From contig VIKH01000050.1 of the NCBI GenBank assembly GCA_008080515.1, positions 1 to 33,784 of the forward strand: a DNA stretch of 33,784 nucleotides. The letters run 5' to 3'. The notes under the pieces were generated by a model. The model was not told the origin of the DNA. It was given only the letters and a program-made list of their open reading frames with translations, and made no database searches. This document shows positions 8,301 through 14,577 of this stretch, piece after piece. The position numbers were made by a program, and so were the translations under genes. Within the stretch, counting starts at the first letter, position 1; each line of letters starts with the position of its first letter. This DNA comes from Gallionellaceae bacterium. GTDB lineage: Bacteria > Pseudomonadota > Gammaproteobacteria > Burkholderiales > Gallionellaceae.

Positions 8301-8959
8301 CCGTTGTTGGTCAATGTCGCGGTCGCGTTGTAATACCGGAACGTTGAGGTGGCCGCATTGACTGCTCCCGTTCCGCCGATAACGGTGCTGTTGGCATAAA
8401 GCCGGAGGAAAGTGGTCGTGGCGGTCGGCACCGCCGAGTTGATCGTGCCGTTGATGGTCAACACCGAAGCCAGCGCATTGGCCCCTCCCGCTGTCCTTCC
8501 GGTGTAAATACGCGAATTACCGACGAAACTGAGCGCCGCACCTGCTGCGATGTTCGGAGCCGCTCCGGAGGTATAGAGCCGCGAGTCAACGAACGAGCCT
8601 GCGCCGGAAATAACGGAAGCCGGGCCGGTGACATTCATTCTTCCGCCGCCAGAAATCGTGCCGTTATCGGTGAGGTTGCCGGAAATGGTCAACGTAAATC
8701 CGGCACCGGCCAGTGTGCCGCCCGCATTGATCGTCAGATTGGTCACGGGGATCGAACCCACCAGCGTGACCGTGTGCGGAGATACGATGATGGCCGTATC
8801 GGTCGCCCCCGGGATGGTAACAACCGGAACCCCGGCACACGACCAGGTTGCGGGCAATGCCCAACTGCCCGACGCGATGCTGGTGCAGGTGGCCGCCAGC
8901 GCTGCCGGGCTGCAAAACAGGGCGGCGATTACCGCAATAATCGGCCGGGTGATGCGCAT
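5363..8959 (-). CDS. mshQ: MshQ-like large secreted protein with C-terminal DUF6701 region
   Basis: This gene encodes about 1,198 residues. I chose ATG 8959 (MRITRPIIAVIAALF) because AGGAT lies just upstream; a GTG four codons earlier is possible. A Sec signal peptide ending ...AALA-AT opens the protein. The first half is Gly/Thr/Asn-rich and repetitive, suggesting a beta-rich or beta-helical stalk with segments like TINGTINSAVPTATTTFLRL. A middle segment (SVNRYWTLTNGP, TFGDFAIGE) is typical of adhesin-like surface proteins. The last ~600 residues from about GSFNIFETGTAAGAITGRIY resemble the DUF6701 region of MshQ and end ATFGVYKGSNEFIYLRENY. MshQ is always the last gene of the pilin half of the operon and is probably exported as a pilus-associated or tip adhesin; that role is inference. 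Confidence 0.85.
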   Translation of the reverse strand: MRITRPIIAVIAALFCSPAALAATCTSIASGSWALPATWSCAGVPVVTIPGATDTAIIVSPHTVTLVGSIPVTNLTINAGGTLAGAGFTLTISGNLTDNGTISGGGRMNVTGPASVISGAGSFVDSRLYTSGAAPNIAAGAALSFVGNSRIYTGRTAGGANALASVLTINGTINSAVPTATTTFLRLYANSTVIGGTGAVNAATSTFRYYNATATLTNNGSVAVGTVTGNSAAGSVWTNAANSTLNVSASLLATGTLNASAAGNTVNYTGAAQTVKAASSGRYFHLTLSGSGVKTMPPPAMTSLLVGGNFTMAGTASATAADAIRTTGNFTLGAGTAFNNGVYGHNIGGNFTNSGTYTPSTGSINFNGIALQTLTGATTFYRIQVSNNAGLSLANSITVSNMLIFNNGNIVTNANSVITPSNCATSVFRSAISTGHVVGNLRKRIPAGASTCTFEIGSGANYTPVVATFVAGTTAGNITASTTGSDHASIASSGIDPAKSVNRYWTLTNGPAPPVGLPAAGFSATFNFINGSPVDFDTGAVPANFIVQRWNGATWSATTLNATCTATPPVPPSPPPAKLCKQVNGLTAATFGDFAIGEPVSAVVTPGSFNIFETGTAAGAITGRIYTERAGVAFGLDVVAISGGAQLNTFTNTVLVELLGNQAAGVPLDAQNCPTTSTLIQTVTPNPTITGGRSTVSFAAVANAWKDVRVRVRFPVAAPTVTSCSTDNFSIRPSGFTVSSTNAGNTGTSGAPAIKTGAGFNLTAASIVGYNGTPAIDNTAGMVTGTPNQGALGGVFSAAPAATGTATGNTFFYSEAGNFGLNANAVFDDTFTSVDQPGDCTADFSNALVGGRYGCRFGSTAVPLVIGSSGFGRFIPDNFNVGYNTPSFGAACGTFGYVGQVFTYTTAPEITVVARQGTANGLTNATTLNYAGVYMKLTNASLAQAPYDTTAGRYARFDALGGGNTPSLDGSGLPPAASDPAIGTFTNGVGALTFGAGTGLQFTRSITAPTAPFDADVALALNVVDTDGVAFAGTASFGAASAGNGIAFGGGKGMHFGRLKLASAHGSELLNLPVPVQAQYWNGAAFVTNTADNCTTLAANNIQLAAPPAGVGVAAGITLSSGAGALILTKPATPAKVSVDVCVDLVTDAACAAVSSANLPHLQGLWPPGTNYNNDPAARATFGVYKGSNEFIYLRENY

Positions 8960-8989
8960 TATCCTGCCCACGCTGTTTTCATCTCCGAT

Positions 8990-9421
8990 CTATTGCGCGA
9001 TGGTCGCCTGCATCTGGCGCTCGACGAAGTCCGCGCTTCCCGCCGCGCCGCGCGTCGCCGTGGAGGTGAGGCGGTACACCCACAGCGTCGCCGCCGACTC
9101 GACCGCAGAAGTCGCGCTGCAACTGACGCTGACCGGGAAATCGGCCAGCGTGCCGCCCAGCGCGGGCAGCACCTGCGATGCCGGCCCCGCCTGGCAAGCG
9201 GAGGCAAAGCCCACACCGGAATTCTGCACGACCTGGTACGCGCCCCATTCTATCCCCGCGCGCGACGCCTGGTATGCGCGTGCGCCCAGTTCGTCCAGCA
9301 ACACGCTTTGCTGTTGCGCGGTGAAAAACGTCATCATCGTCGCGCCCAAACCGGCCAGTACGACCAATAGAAAAATGGCCGTGACCAGGCTGAATCCTTG
9401 CTGGAATCTCCGTATCGTCAT
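8990..9421 (-). CDS. mshP: MshP, minor prepilin-like protein
   Basis: This 143-residue protein starts MTIRRFQQG followed by FSLVTAIFLLVVLAGLGATM, a type IV prepilin-like signal with a short basic leader, cleavage after Gly9 and a hydrophobic helix. It lacks the usual Glu at mature position 5 (FSLVT), as is common in MshP/GspK-like components. The rest resembles MshP, with MMTFFTAQQQSVLLDELGAR and an alternating small-residue C-terminus. It sits six bases after mshO and 30 bases before mshQ, the canonical O-P-Q order. Likely a minor subunit that primes or caps the pilus. Confidence 0.85.
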   Translation of the reverse strand: MTIRRFQQGFSLVTAIFLLVVLAGLGATMMTFFTAQQQSVLLDELGARAYQASRAGIEWGAYQVVQNSGVGFASACQAGPASQVLPALGGTLADFPVSVSCSATSAVESAATLWVYRLTSTATRGAAGSADFVERQMQATIAQ

Positions 9422-9427
9422 GGTCGG

Positions 9428-10303
9428 CTACGGCACATTGCTGACATGCGTGGCATTGTACAGGGACACGCTCTCGCCGCCCGAGGTAACGGTCAGAAGC
9501 ATGGTGACCAGCCCGGCGCGCTGCGTCACCACATTGGCGTTGTAAGCAAAGCTGCAAGCGCTGATTCTGCTTGCCAGCAGGGCGTTGTTTCCCCCTGCAG
9601 GCACGGTGGGTGTGGCGGGGGGCGCGGCAATGGCAAAGCCCCAATAGCGGGTCAGATTGCCGGTCGCCGTATCGCAGAGGTAGCGCACCTGCTCGTTCAC
9701 TACATGGAAACGTTGCGAGGGCGATTCGAACGGCAGCGCGGAGGTAGATAGCAGCCGCACCACCGTTCTGGGCCCGGTTCCGCCAGTGGCGACATCGTAA
9801 GCGCGGCGCACATCGGTTGGTGCAGCATATCCGGAATAGGCGTTAGCTCCGGCAGCGCCCAGGTTGTAGACCACCACTTGATCGCCCGCCTGAAAATTTA
9901 CTGCCGGGCCAGTGATCTCAAAACAAGTATCCGCTGCCGCGAAATCCAGACTGTCTCCCGCTGCCCCGCAACCCCCTGCCCCCGTTCCGCTGGCCCGGTA
10001 ACGCCCGCCGCCGGAAGTGGAGAGAAAATCCAGCGCAACCTGTGTGCCCGCATTGGTTACCACCACGCTGTTCGGCAGCGCCAGGCGCAAATCGCGCGTC
10101 ACGCGGCGCAGCGTGGTATCCGCGATGTCGGCCATCTCCGCGCGGCGCGCGCTGTCCACGTAGCCCTGCACCGGCGCGCGGATGAACAGGGCAACCACGC
10201 CGGCGATGAGGCCGGTGAGCACGATTACCGCGATCATCTCGATCAGGGTGAAGCCACCCGGATGAGAAGGAGGGAGAGAGCGGGTGGAAGGGCGTCGCAT
10301 CAT
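9428..10303 (-). CDS. mshO: MshO, minor prepilin
   Basis: The 291-residue product has a 17-residue basic leader (MMRRPSTRSLPPSHPGG) and the prepilin sequence FTLIEMIAVIVLTGLIAGVV with Glu at mature position 5. It then shows the MshO hallmark FIRAPVQGYVDSARRAEMADIADTTLRRVTRDLR in pieces around residues 43-77. The ATG at 10303 overlaps the mshD stop (ATGA). Minor pilins of this type are processed by the prepilin peptidase and help initiate the pilus. Length and position match MshO from other MSHA operons. Confidence 0.9.
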   Translation of the reverse strand: MMRRPSTRSLPPSHPGGFTLIEMIAVIVLTGLIAGVVALFIRAPVQGYVDSARRAEMADIADTTLRRVTRDLRLALPNSVVVTNAGTQVALDFLSTSGGGRYRASGTGAGGCGAAGDSLDFAAADTCFEITGPAVNFQAGDQVVVYNLGAAGANAYSGYAAPTDVRRAYDVATGGTGPRTVVRLLSTSALPFESPSQRFHVVNEQVRYLCDTATGNLTRYWGFAIAAPPATPTVPAGGNNALLASRISACSFAYNANVVTQRAGLVTMLLTVTSGGESVSLYNATHVSNVP

Positions 10304-10923
10304 GGCAACACCCTCGGCGCATAACGGGTGCGGTAGCCGTCCAGCACCACCTGGGTGTTGCCGGGGCCGGTCACGGCGACGGTGATGCGCAACGCGGCCC
10401 CGTCATCGGCGGCACCCAGCAGGGCGGTGCCCGCGCGCGCGATGCCCACGCTGGCAGAGTAGCCGTTCAGCCCGGTAACGTCTGTGCCGGTTATGTCCGC
10501 AATCGTGGGCATGCTGTAGTTGCCGTAATCCGCCACGTTGTCGAATGGCGCTGTGGCGTGGCCGCGAGCTTCGGCAGCAGGCGTGGGTGAAGTCAGCGCC
10601 GCGCCTCCCTTGTTCTGGTCGTTTACGCCGCCAGCTCCGCCCGTGCAGTCCGCTGCGCTGACCGCGCTTGCCGCATTTAAGTCATCCGGGTCGCAAAACG
10701 TGAACGGCATCAGCTCGACTTCCTCCAGCAGCGATTCGGCGATTGCCAGCGCCTGCTTCCTGACCAGCGGGTCGGCGCTGCTCGCGGTAACGCGGTTCAT
10801 CACCAGCAGTACGCCCGCCAGCGCGACGCTGATGATGACGATAAACATGATAAGTTCGATCAGGCTGACGCCGCGCTGGGGCCAGGCATGGCGGCTCACC
10901 AGAATTTTTTTGCTTTTCGCCAA
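10300..10923 (-). CDS. mshD: MshD, minor prepilin
   Basis: The mature region VSLIELIMFIVIISVALAGV with Glu5, followed by VMNRVTASSADPLVRKQALAIAESLLEEVELMPFTFCDPDD (seen around residues 38-78), matches MshD. The start is ambiguous. TTG at 10923 gives the leader MAKSKKILVSRHAWPQRG and lies three bases after the stop of the preceding 64-residue gene. GTG at 10899 gives a ten-residue leader (MSRHAWPQRG). Frames extending further upstream run through that small gene and are unlikely. It overlaps mshO by four bases. Normally mshC directly precedes mshD; here two unrelated genes intervene, which may explain the weak initiation signal. Confidence 0.8.
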   Translation of the reverse strand: MAKSKKILVSRHAWPQRGVSLIELIMFIVIISVALAGVLLVMNRVTASSADPLVRKQALAIAESLLEEVELMPFTFCDPDDLNAASAVSAADCTGGAGGVNDQNKGGAALTSPTPAAEARGHATAPFDNVADYGNYSMPTIADITGTDVTGLNGYSASVGIARAGTALLGAADDGAALRITVAVTGPGNTQVVLDGYRTRYAPRVLP

Positions 10924-10925
10924 AA

Positions 10926-11120
10926 TTATTTTTCCATTGCAGCAACAGGCGCCAGCGAAGACATCAGGTTTTGCACCCTTGCTCCGCCTTGCTTTGCCAG
11001 CGCGGGATTCTGCTTCCACATCTGAATGAAGAACTCACGCATCTGCTCGGACTGCGCCAACCGGGCAAGCATTATTTCTTCCGGGATTACAGTCAGTGCC
11101 GGTGCGGTTGTTTCAGTCAT
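10926..11120 (-). CDS. Small hypothetical protein partnered with a nucleotidyltransferase-fold gene
   Basis: The 64-residue protein (MTETTAPALTVIPEEIMLAR...) is predicted mostly helical and polar. It has no signal peptide and no transmembrane segment. It overlaps the end of the nucleotidyltransferase-fold gene by eight bases and ends three bases before the earliest mshD start, so the two small genes form a tight pair inside the msh operon. I do not recognise the family. The arrangement is reminiscent of toxin-antitoxin or other two-gene cassettes, but that is only a guess from context. Confidence 0.6.
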   Translation of the reverse strand: MTETTAPALTVIPEEIMLARLAQSEQMREFFIQMWKQNPALAKQGGARVQNLMSSLAPVAAMEK

Positions 11121-11613
11121 TCGGATCCTCCCCGCGTCGGATCTTTTCCAGCGCCTCTATGTCGAGGCGGTCTTTCGCCCGGTTCGCAACGCGCTTCATG
11201 GCTATCAGGTCTTCAATGGAAGCGATCCATACTTTCCGGCCATACAATTCTCCAGCCACCGCATTGACCATGAGTTGCTCGAACGATACTTCCGGGCGCA
11301 CCAGAACGTCCACCACGCCACCGCCGGTTTGCGGCTCCCTCAAGGCAAACGCCAGCATCCCTTTTTCCCGGTGCCATTGCTCGATTTGTCCGGCGTTTCG
11401 CAGGGAATCAATCGGCACTGGAATGGAAGGAACCAGCCCGTATTGTTTTGCCACCGCGATAAACCGTGCCAGGTTCCCGTCATTCATTGCGAGCACCAGA
11501 TCAACATCAAAAGTGGAACGCATAAATCCATGCAGTTGCACTGCCAATCCGCCGACCAGCACGCATTGCACCTGCCCTTCAGACAAAGACTGAAGCAGTT
11601 CGGCGATCTTCAT
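11113..11613 (-). CDS. Nucleotidyltransferase-fold protein (DUF6036/AbiEii-like) inserted in the msh operon
   Basis: The 166-residue protein shows the minimal nucleotidyltransferase signature: GG at residues 21-22 (VLVGGLAVQLHG), D36 and D38 (STFDVDLVLA) and a third Asp at 102 (VVDVLV). The metal-binding triad is therefore intact. A C-terminal helical part has IEDLIAMKRVANRAKDRLDIEAL, which in this group precedes the end of the domain. Relatives are often halves of toxin-antitoxin or abortive-infection modules or orphan accessory genes. It has no known role in pili, yet lies in the same direction 15 bases after mshC and before mshD. The fold assignment is strong; substrate and function are unknown. 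Confidence 0.75.
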   Translation of the reverse strand: MKIAELLQSLSEGQVQCVLVGGLAVQLHGFMRSTFDVDLVLAMNDGNLARFIAVAKQYGLVPSIPVPIDSLRNAGQIEQWHREKGMLAFALREPQTGGGVVDVLVRPEVSFEQLMVNAVAGELYGRKVWIASIEDLIAMKRVANRAKDRLDIEALEKIRRGEDPND

Positions 11614-11628
11614 GAACGGAAGTCCTTG

Positions 11629-12084
11629 TCAGTGCACATAACCGGTCTCTGCTTCAACGGCAATGGTGGTGGCATATCCGCTTACCGTGATGTTTTGCGG
11701 GGGGCTCGCCCTGCCCAGTGCATCAAAATTGAACGGTGTCGGTGTGGCCGCAAACGAAGAGGTGCTGCTGGAAATCTGGTAGGGTGCCGTTCCGGTCGGG
11801 CCGACAAGGTTGGTGCCGCAGGCGGGGGTCGCGCCGGTGGTCAGTGTGACGCTGTTTGCGGTAAACGCGACGCACACGAAACGGCGCTGGGCGACAGCCG
11901 CTTTCTGCGCGTAGCGCAGGGTGGAAATTACCTGGTCATAGAAACTGCGGCTGTCGAAGCCCCCACGCTCAAAGAAGCGCGGCATGGCTATCGCCGCGAT
12001 CACCCCGAGGATGACCGTGATGGTGACCAACTCGACCAAGGTAAAGCCGGAATGATGAAATTTGCGGTCAGGCTCTCGGGTCAT
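11629..12084 (-). CDS. mshC: MshC, minor prepilin
   Basis: The product is 151 residues when started at ATG 12084 (MTREPDRKFHHSG), giving a 13-residue leader before FTLVELVTITVILGVIAAIA with Glu5. After the helix, PRFFERGGFDSRSFYDQVIS and RYAQKAAVAQRR match the MshC/GspH-like group. The C-terminal domain is Ser/Thr-rich. A longer frame begins at 12186, but it runs through the terminator hairpin downstream of mshA and is unlikely. MshC is a minor subunit assembled into or under the pilus. It is separated from mshA by 148 bases that contain a transcription attenuator, consistent with lower expression than the major pilin. Confidence 0.88.
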   Translation of the reverse strand: MTREPDRKFHHSGFTLVELVTITVILGVIAAIAMPRFFERGGFDSRSFYDQVISTLRYAQKAAVAQRRFVCVAFTANSVTLTTGATPACGTNLVGPTGTAPYQISSSTSSFAATPTPFNFDALGRASPPQNITVSGYATTIAVEAETGYVH

Positions 12085-12140
12085 CTTTGTAAACCCATCT
12101 GGCGCATAGGCCGTGCGGCAACCGACACGACCACACCCGC

Positions 12141-12172
12141 ACAAAGAAAAACAGGGGAGACGCATCTCCCCC
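12141..12172 (-). terminator. Intrinsic terminator/attenuator downstream of mshA
   Basis: On the minus strand the stem GGGGAGA / TCTCCCC (12171-12165 with 12160-12154) closes a TGCG tetraloop and is followed at once by TGTTTTTCTTT. This is a classic rho-independent shape, located 61 bases after the mshA stop and before mshC. Partial termination here would raise pilin transcript relative to the minor-pilin genes. Confidence 0.7.
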
Positions 12173-12232
12173 GTTTGGTGTTGCATGGCGGGTAAGCAGG
12201 CTCAACCGGTGCGGTCAGCTCGCTCGCCGTGC

Positions 12233-12604
12233 TTAACCCGGGTTGGATACCGATACCACAGCGGAGGCACTGGTCGCGGTCTGGCTCAACGTGCAGCTCG
12301 CCGTGGCACCGGACCCGATCCCGAGCGTATTCATGGTATAGCCTGTCGGCATACCCTGGGGGTCGAGCAAATTGCCCGCCTGGTCGCAGTTGGTGATAGA
12401 TACTCCGCTGGCACTATTCAGCATCCTGGTTGCCTTGTTGATGACGTTGGCGCTGTTGATGCCGCCCGCCACACCCTGCAAGGCGGCGGCTTCGGCTTCG
12501 GCTCTCATGTTGGTAAACCTCGGCATTGCCGTCGCCGCCAGGATGCCGAGAATCACGATCACTACAATCAGCTCGATCAGGGTAAAGCCTTTTTGTTGCT
12601 TCAT
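12233..12604 (-). CDS. mshA: MshA, major MSHA-type pilin
   Basis: The 123-residue type IV prepilin has a very short leader MKQQKG followed by [20 protein letters not shown], with the conserved mature Phe1 and Glu5. [20 protein letters not shown] follows, typical of MshA and MshB. The pair of cysteines at residues 93 (TNCDQAG region, approximate) and in ASCTLSQ probably forms the C-terminal disulfide loop. A very strong ribosome binding site (AAGGAGGAG) lies eight bases before the ATG, and a terminator follows the gene; both fit high expression of a major subunit. The protein is short for an MshA, but no second copy (mshB) is evident. The distinction between MshA and MshB is by position and expression signals. 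Confidence 0.88.
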   Translation of the reverse strand: MKQQKGFTLIELIVVIVILGILAATAMPRFTNMRAEAEAAALQGVAGGINSANVINKATRMLNSASGVSITNCDQAGNLLDPQGMPTGYTMNTLGIGSGATASCTLSQTATSASAVVSVSNPG

Positions 12605-12728
12605 TATTTACTCCTCCTTGAAAAGTTGTGTCCAGTGCCGTGTCATGCGTCAAACTTTAGCAGCGCAACCTGCCAACCCGCAGGTAACGCGAGCATTCTT
12701 AATCATCCCGCCGGATTTTGCAATTTTT

Positions 12729-13349
12729 TTAAAGCCAGCGGTACGGCTCGGCAGGCTCGAACAGCACCCCGCTCAAGTCTTTGAGTTTCTTTTCGGCTGC
12801 CTCCTGGGCCGGTTCGCGCATCAGGTTAACCCGGTAGCGTATCCATTTCTGGCCGCTCTGGCCGGGGACAAAGTATTCGCTGCGGTCAACCACATAAACC
12901 AGTTCGCGCGCCTTCAGGTCGAACATCCAGTTTCCCGGCGCGACCGAACGCGGCGTGGGATCGTAGAATTCTCCGGAATAATTACCCGGTTTTTTCGCCA
13001 GCCAGCTCATCGGGTTGTCTGCCGCCAGCGCCAGAATTTCGTCTTCCGTCCCGCGCACCATCAAGCGCCCATACTGCAAAACCAAAGCGGTTTGTATCGC
13101 GCCCGCCACTTCAACCATCGCGGTTTTTTCAGCCTGCTCCTGATAAAACCACACACGGTTGAGCAACGCTCCGGCAAGAATCGAAAGAATGGCGATCACT
13201 ACGATCAGTTCGACGAGCGTGAACCCGCATTCGGAAGACCGGGGGCTGAAAATAGAAGGCGGTTTTTTGTCCGCGCTTCGCGCGGGCAATTGGCAAGCTG
13301 CGCCAACGACGCGACAAGCTTCGGTCTTCTGTCCTCTGCCCTTTGTCAT
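12729..13349 (-). CDS. Prepilin-like protein at the mshF/mshB position, with an unusual long leader
   Basis: The frame encodes 206 residues. A prepilin helix FTLVELIVVIAILSILAGAL begins only at residue 43, giving a 42-residue leader where 6-20 is usual. The mature part contains WFYQEQAEKTAMVEVAGAIQ, like other MSHA prepilins, and a C-terminal domain with WMFDLKARELVYVVDRSEYF. The leader codons coincide with a hairpin-rich element bounded by inverted GAAGACCG repeats (13232-13354), so the native start was probably displaced. An internal TTG giving MPARSADKKPPSIFSPRSSE plus CG is an alternative start. It lies between mshG and mshA, where mshF or mshB sits elsewhere. Function as a minor pilin is inferred. 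Confidence 0.75.
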   Translation of the reverse strand: MTKGRGQKTEACRVVGAACQLPARSADKKPPSIFSPRSSECGFTLVELIVVIAILSILAGALLNRVWFYQEQAEKTAMVEVAGAIQTALVLQYGRLMVRGTEDEILALAADNPMSWLAKKPGNYSGEFYDPTPRSVAPGNWMFDLKARELVYVVDRSEYFVPGQSGQKWIRYRVNLMREPAQEAAEKKLKDLSGVLFEPAEPYRWL

Positions 13350-13354
13350 CTGAC
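13232..13354. repeat. Hairpin-rich repeat-like element at the mshG/prepilin junction
   Basis: The ends CGGAAGACCG (13232-13241) and CGGTCTTCTG (13322-13331) are inverted copies (9 of 10). A polypyrimidine run (TCTTCTGTCCTCTGCCCTTTG) of the same style as the mshJ/K element continues to about 13346. The core has CCGCGC-TTC-GCGCGG (13271-13285) and TTGGC/GCCAA (13290-13306). It encodes the anomalous long leader of the prepilin-like gene. Confidence 0.45.
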
Positions 13355-13356
13355 GT

Positions 13357-14563
13357 TCATCTATGCAGCGCCGCCTTGCCCAGATCCCAGATCGGCAGGA
13401 AGATGCCCAGCGCCAGGATCAGCACCAGAACGCCCAGCGCCACGATCATGATCGGCTCGATCTGCTGGCTGAGGGTTTTGACTTCGTATTCCACTTCGCG
13501 CTCGTACATGCCGGCGATCTCGAACATCAGGCCGTCCATATCGCCGGTTTCCTCGCCCACCGCGATCATCTGCAATACCGTGGGATTGAACACCCCCGTC
13601 GCCATGGCGGTGCGCAGGATGCTTTCGCCGCGCTCTACACCGTCGCGCATCTGCTCGATACGCGAGCGCACAAACTCGTTGTCCACCACCATGCCGACCA
13701 CGTTCAGCCCCTGCACGATGGGGATGCCGCTCTTGAAGGCCAGCGCCAGGCTGCGCGCAAACCGCGCCAGCGTCGCCTTGAGAATGATTTTCCCGGCGAT
13801 GGGGATGCTGAATTTGAATTTGTCCCACTTGTACTTGCCGTCCGCCGTCGCGGTGTAGGCGCGGAAGCCGACCACCGCCCCGGCGACCAGCGCCAGCAGC
13901 AGCGGCCAGGAATGCAGCATGAAATCGGAGAAGCCGATGAGCGCCCGCGTCAATAAGGGCAATTCGGTGTGAAAGCCCGCGAACACCTTGACGAAAGCGG
14001 GGATGCATGGCGACCACAACAAACGTCGGGTAGCGCAGCGCACCCCGGATGCTTTCTTTCATCTGCTTCTCGAACTCGAGATGGAGGTACAGGCGCATGA
14101 AAGTTTCATCGAGCATGCCGGTCATTTCGCCGACCTGCACCATGCTGACGTAAAACGGCGAAAACACTTTGGGGTGTCGCCGCATCGCCGTGCTGAGCTC
14201 GCGCCCGCTATCCAGGCTTTCGCGCAGATCCTGCAACATCGCGGCGAAAGCGGGGTTCTGCGCCGACTCCTGCAAGCCTGCCAGGGAGCGCATGATGGGC
14301 ACGCCGGCCTTGAGCAGCGTGTACATCTGGCGGCTGAACAGCATCAGATCCAGCGGGTCAATCCGTTTTTCCCGCAAGGCGCGCCACAACAAGCCTTTGT
14401 TGGCGCCGTCGCCGGCACGCGAGGCGCGCGCGAGGGCAATCTCGGTGGGGGTGATGCCGGTGCGCAGCAACTGGTCGGCGACGGCGACGGAATCGGAGCC
14501 ATCCAGCGTACCCTGCACCAGATCGCCTTTTGCGCTCCTTCCCCTGTAGGCGAAAACTGCCAT
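13357..14563 (-). pseudogene. mshG: MshG, inner-membrane platform protein, frameshifted
   Basis: The first ~190 residues (MAVFAYRGRSAKGDLVQGTL...SIRGALRYPTFVVVAM) are a normal PilC/GspF-like N-terminal domain. The frame then changes, and the rest (IPAFVKVFAGFHTELPLLTR...LPIWDLGKAALHR) continues one base out of phase to a stop at 13357. The switch is near 14008. The hydrophobic stretch of about eleven residues that relatives have between VVVAM and IPAF is missing, so the lesion looks like a deletion of about 32 bases within the first transmembrane segment. Without correction the product would lack its second GspF domain. MshG is the polytopic platform on which MshE acts. Placed 14 bases after mshE. 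Assembly error is an alternative to real decay. Confidence 0.85.
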
Positions 14564-14577
14564 CTCAAAATTTCCTG

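Noticed and set aside
12085-12186. Longer mshC starting at 12186
   Set aside because: The extra residues are encoded by the terminator hairpin region, and the leader would be 47 residues; ATG 12084 gives a normal leader.
12605-12728. Sigma54-type promoter before mshA (TGGCA...CTGC)
   Set aside because: The GG and GC elements are one base off the required spacing and the downstream box is CTGC rather than TTGC.
13985-14040. Programmed ribosomal frameshift in mshG
   Set aside because: No slippery heptamer or downstream structure is visible and conserved residues are missing, so deletion or error is simpler.
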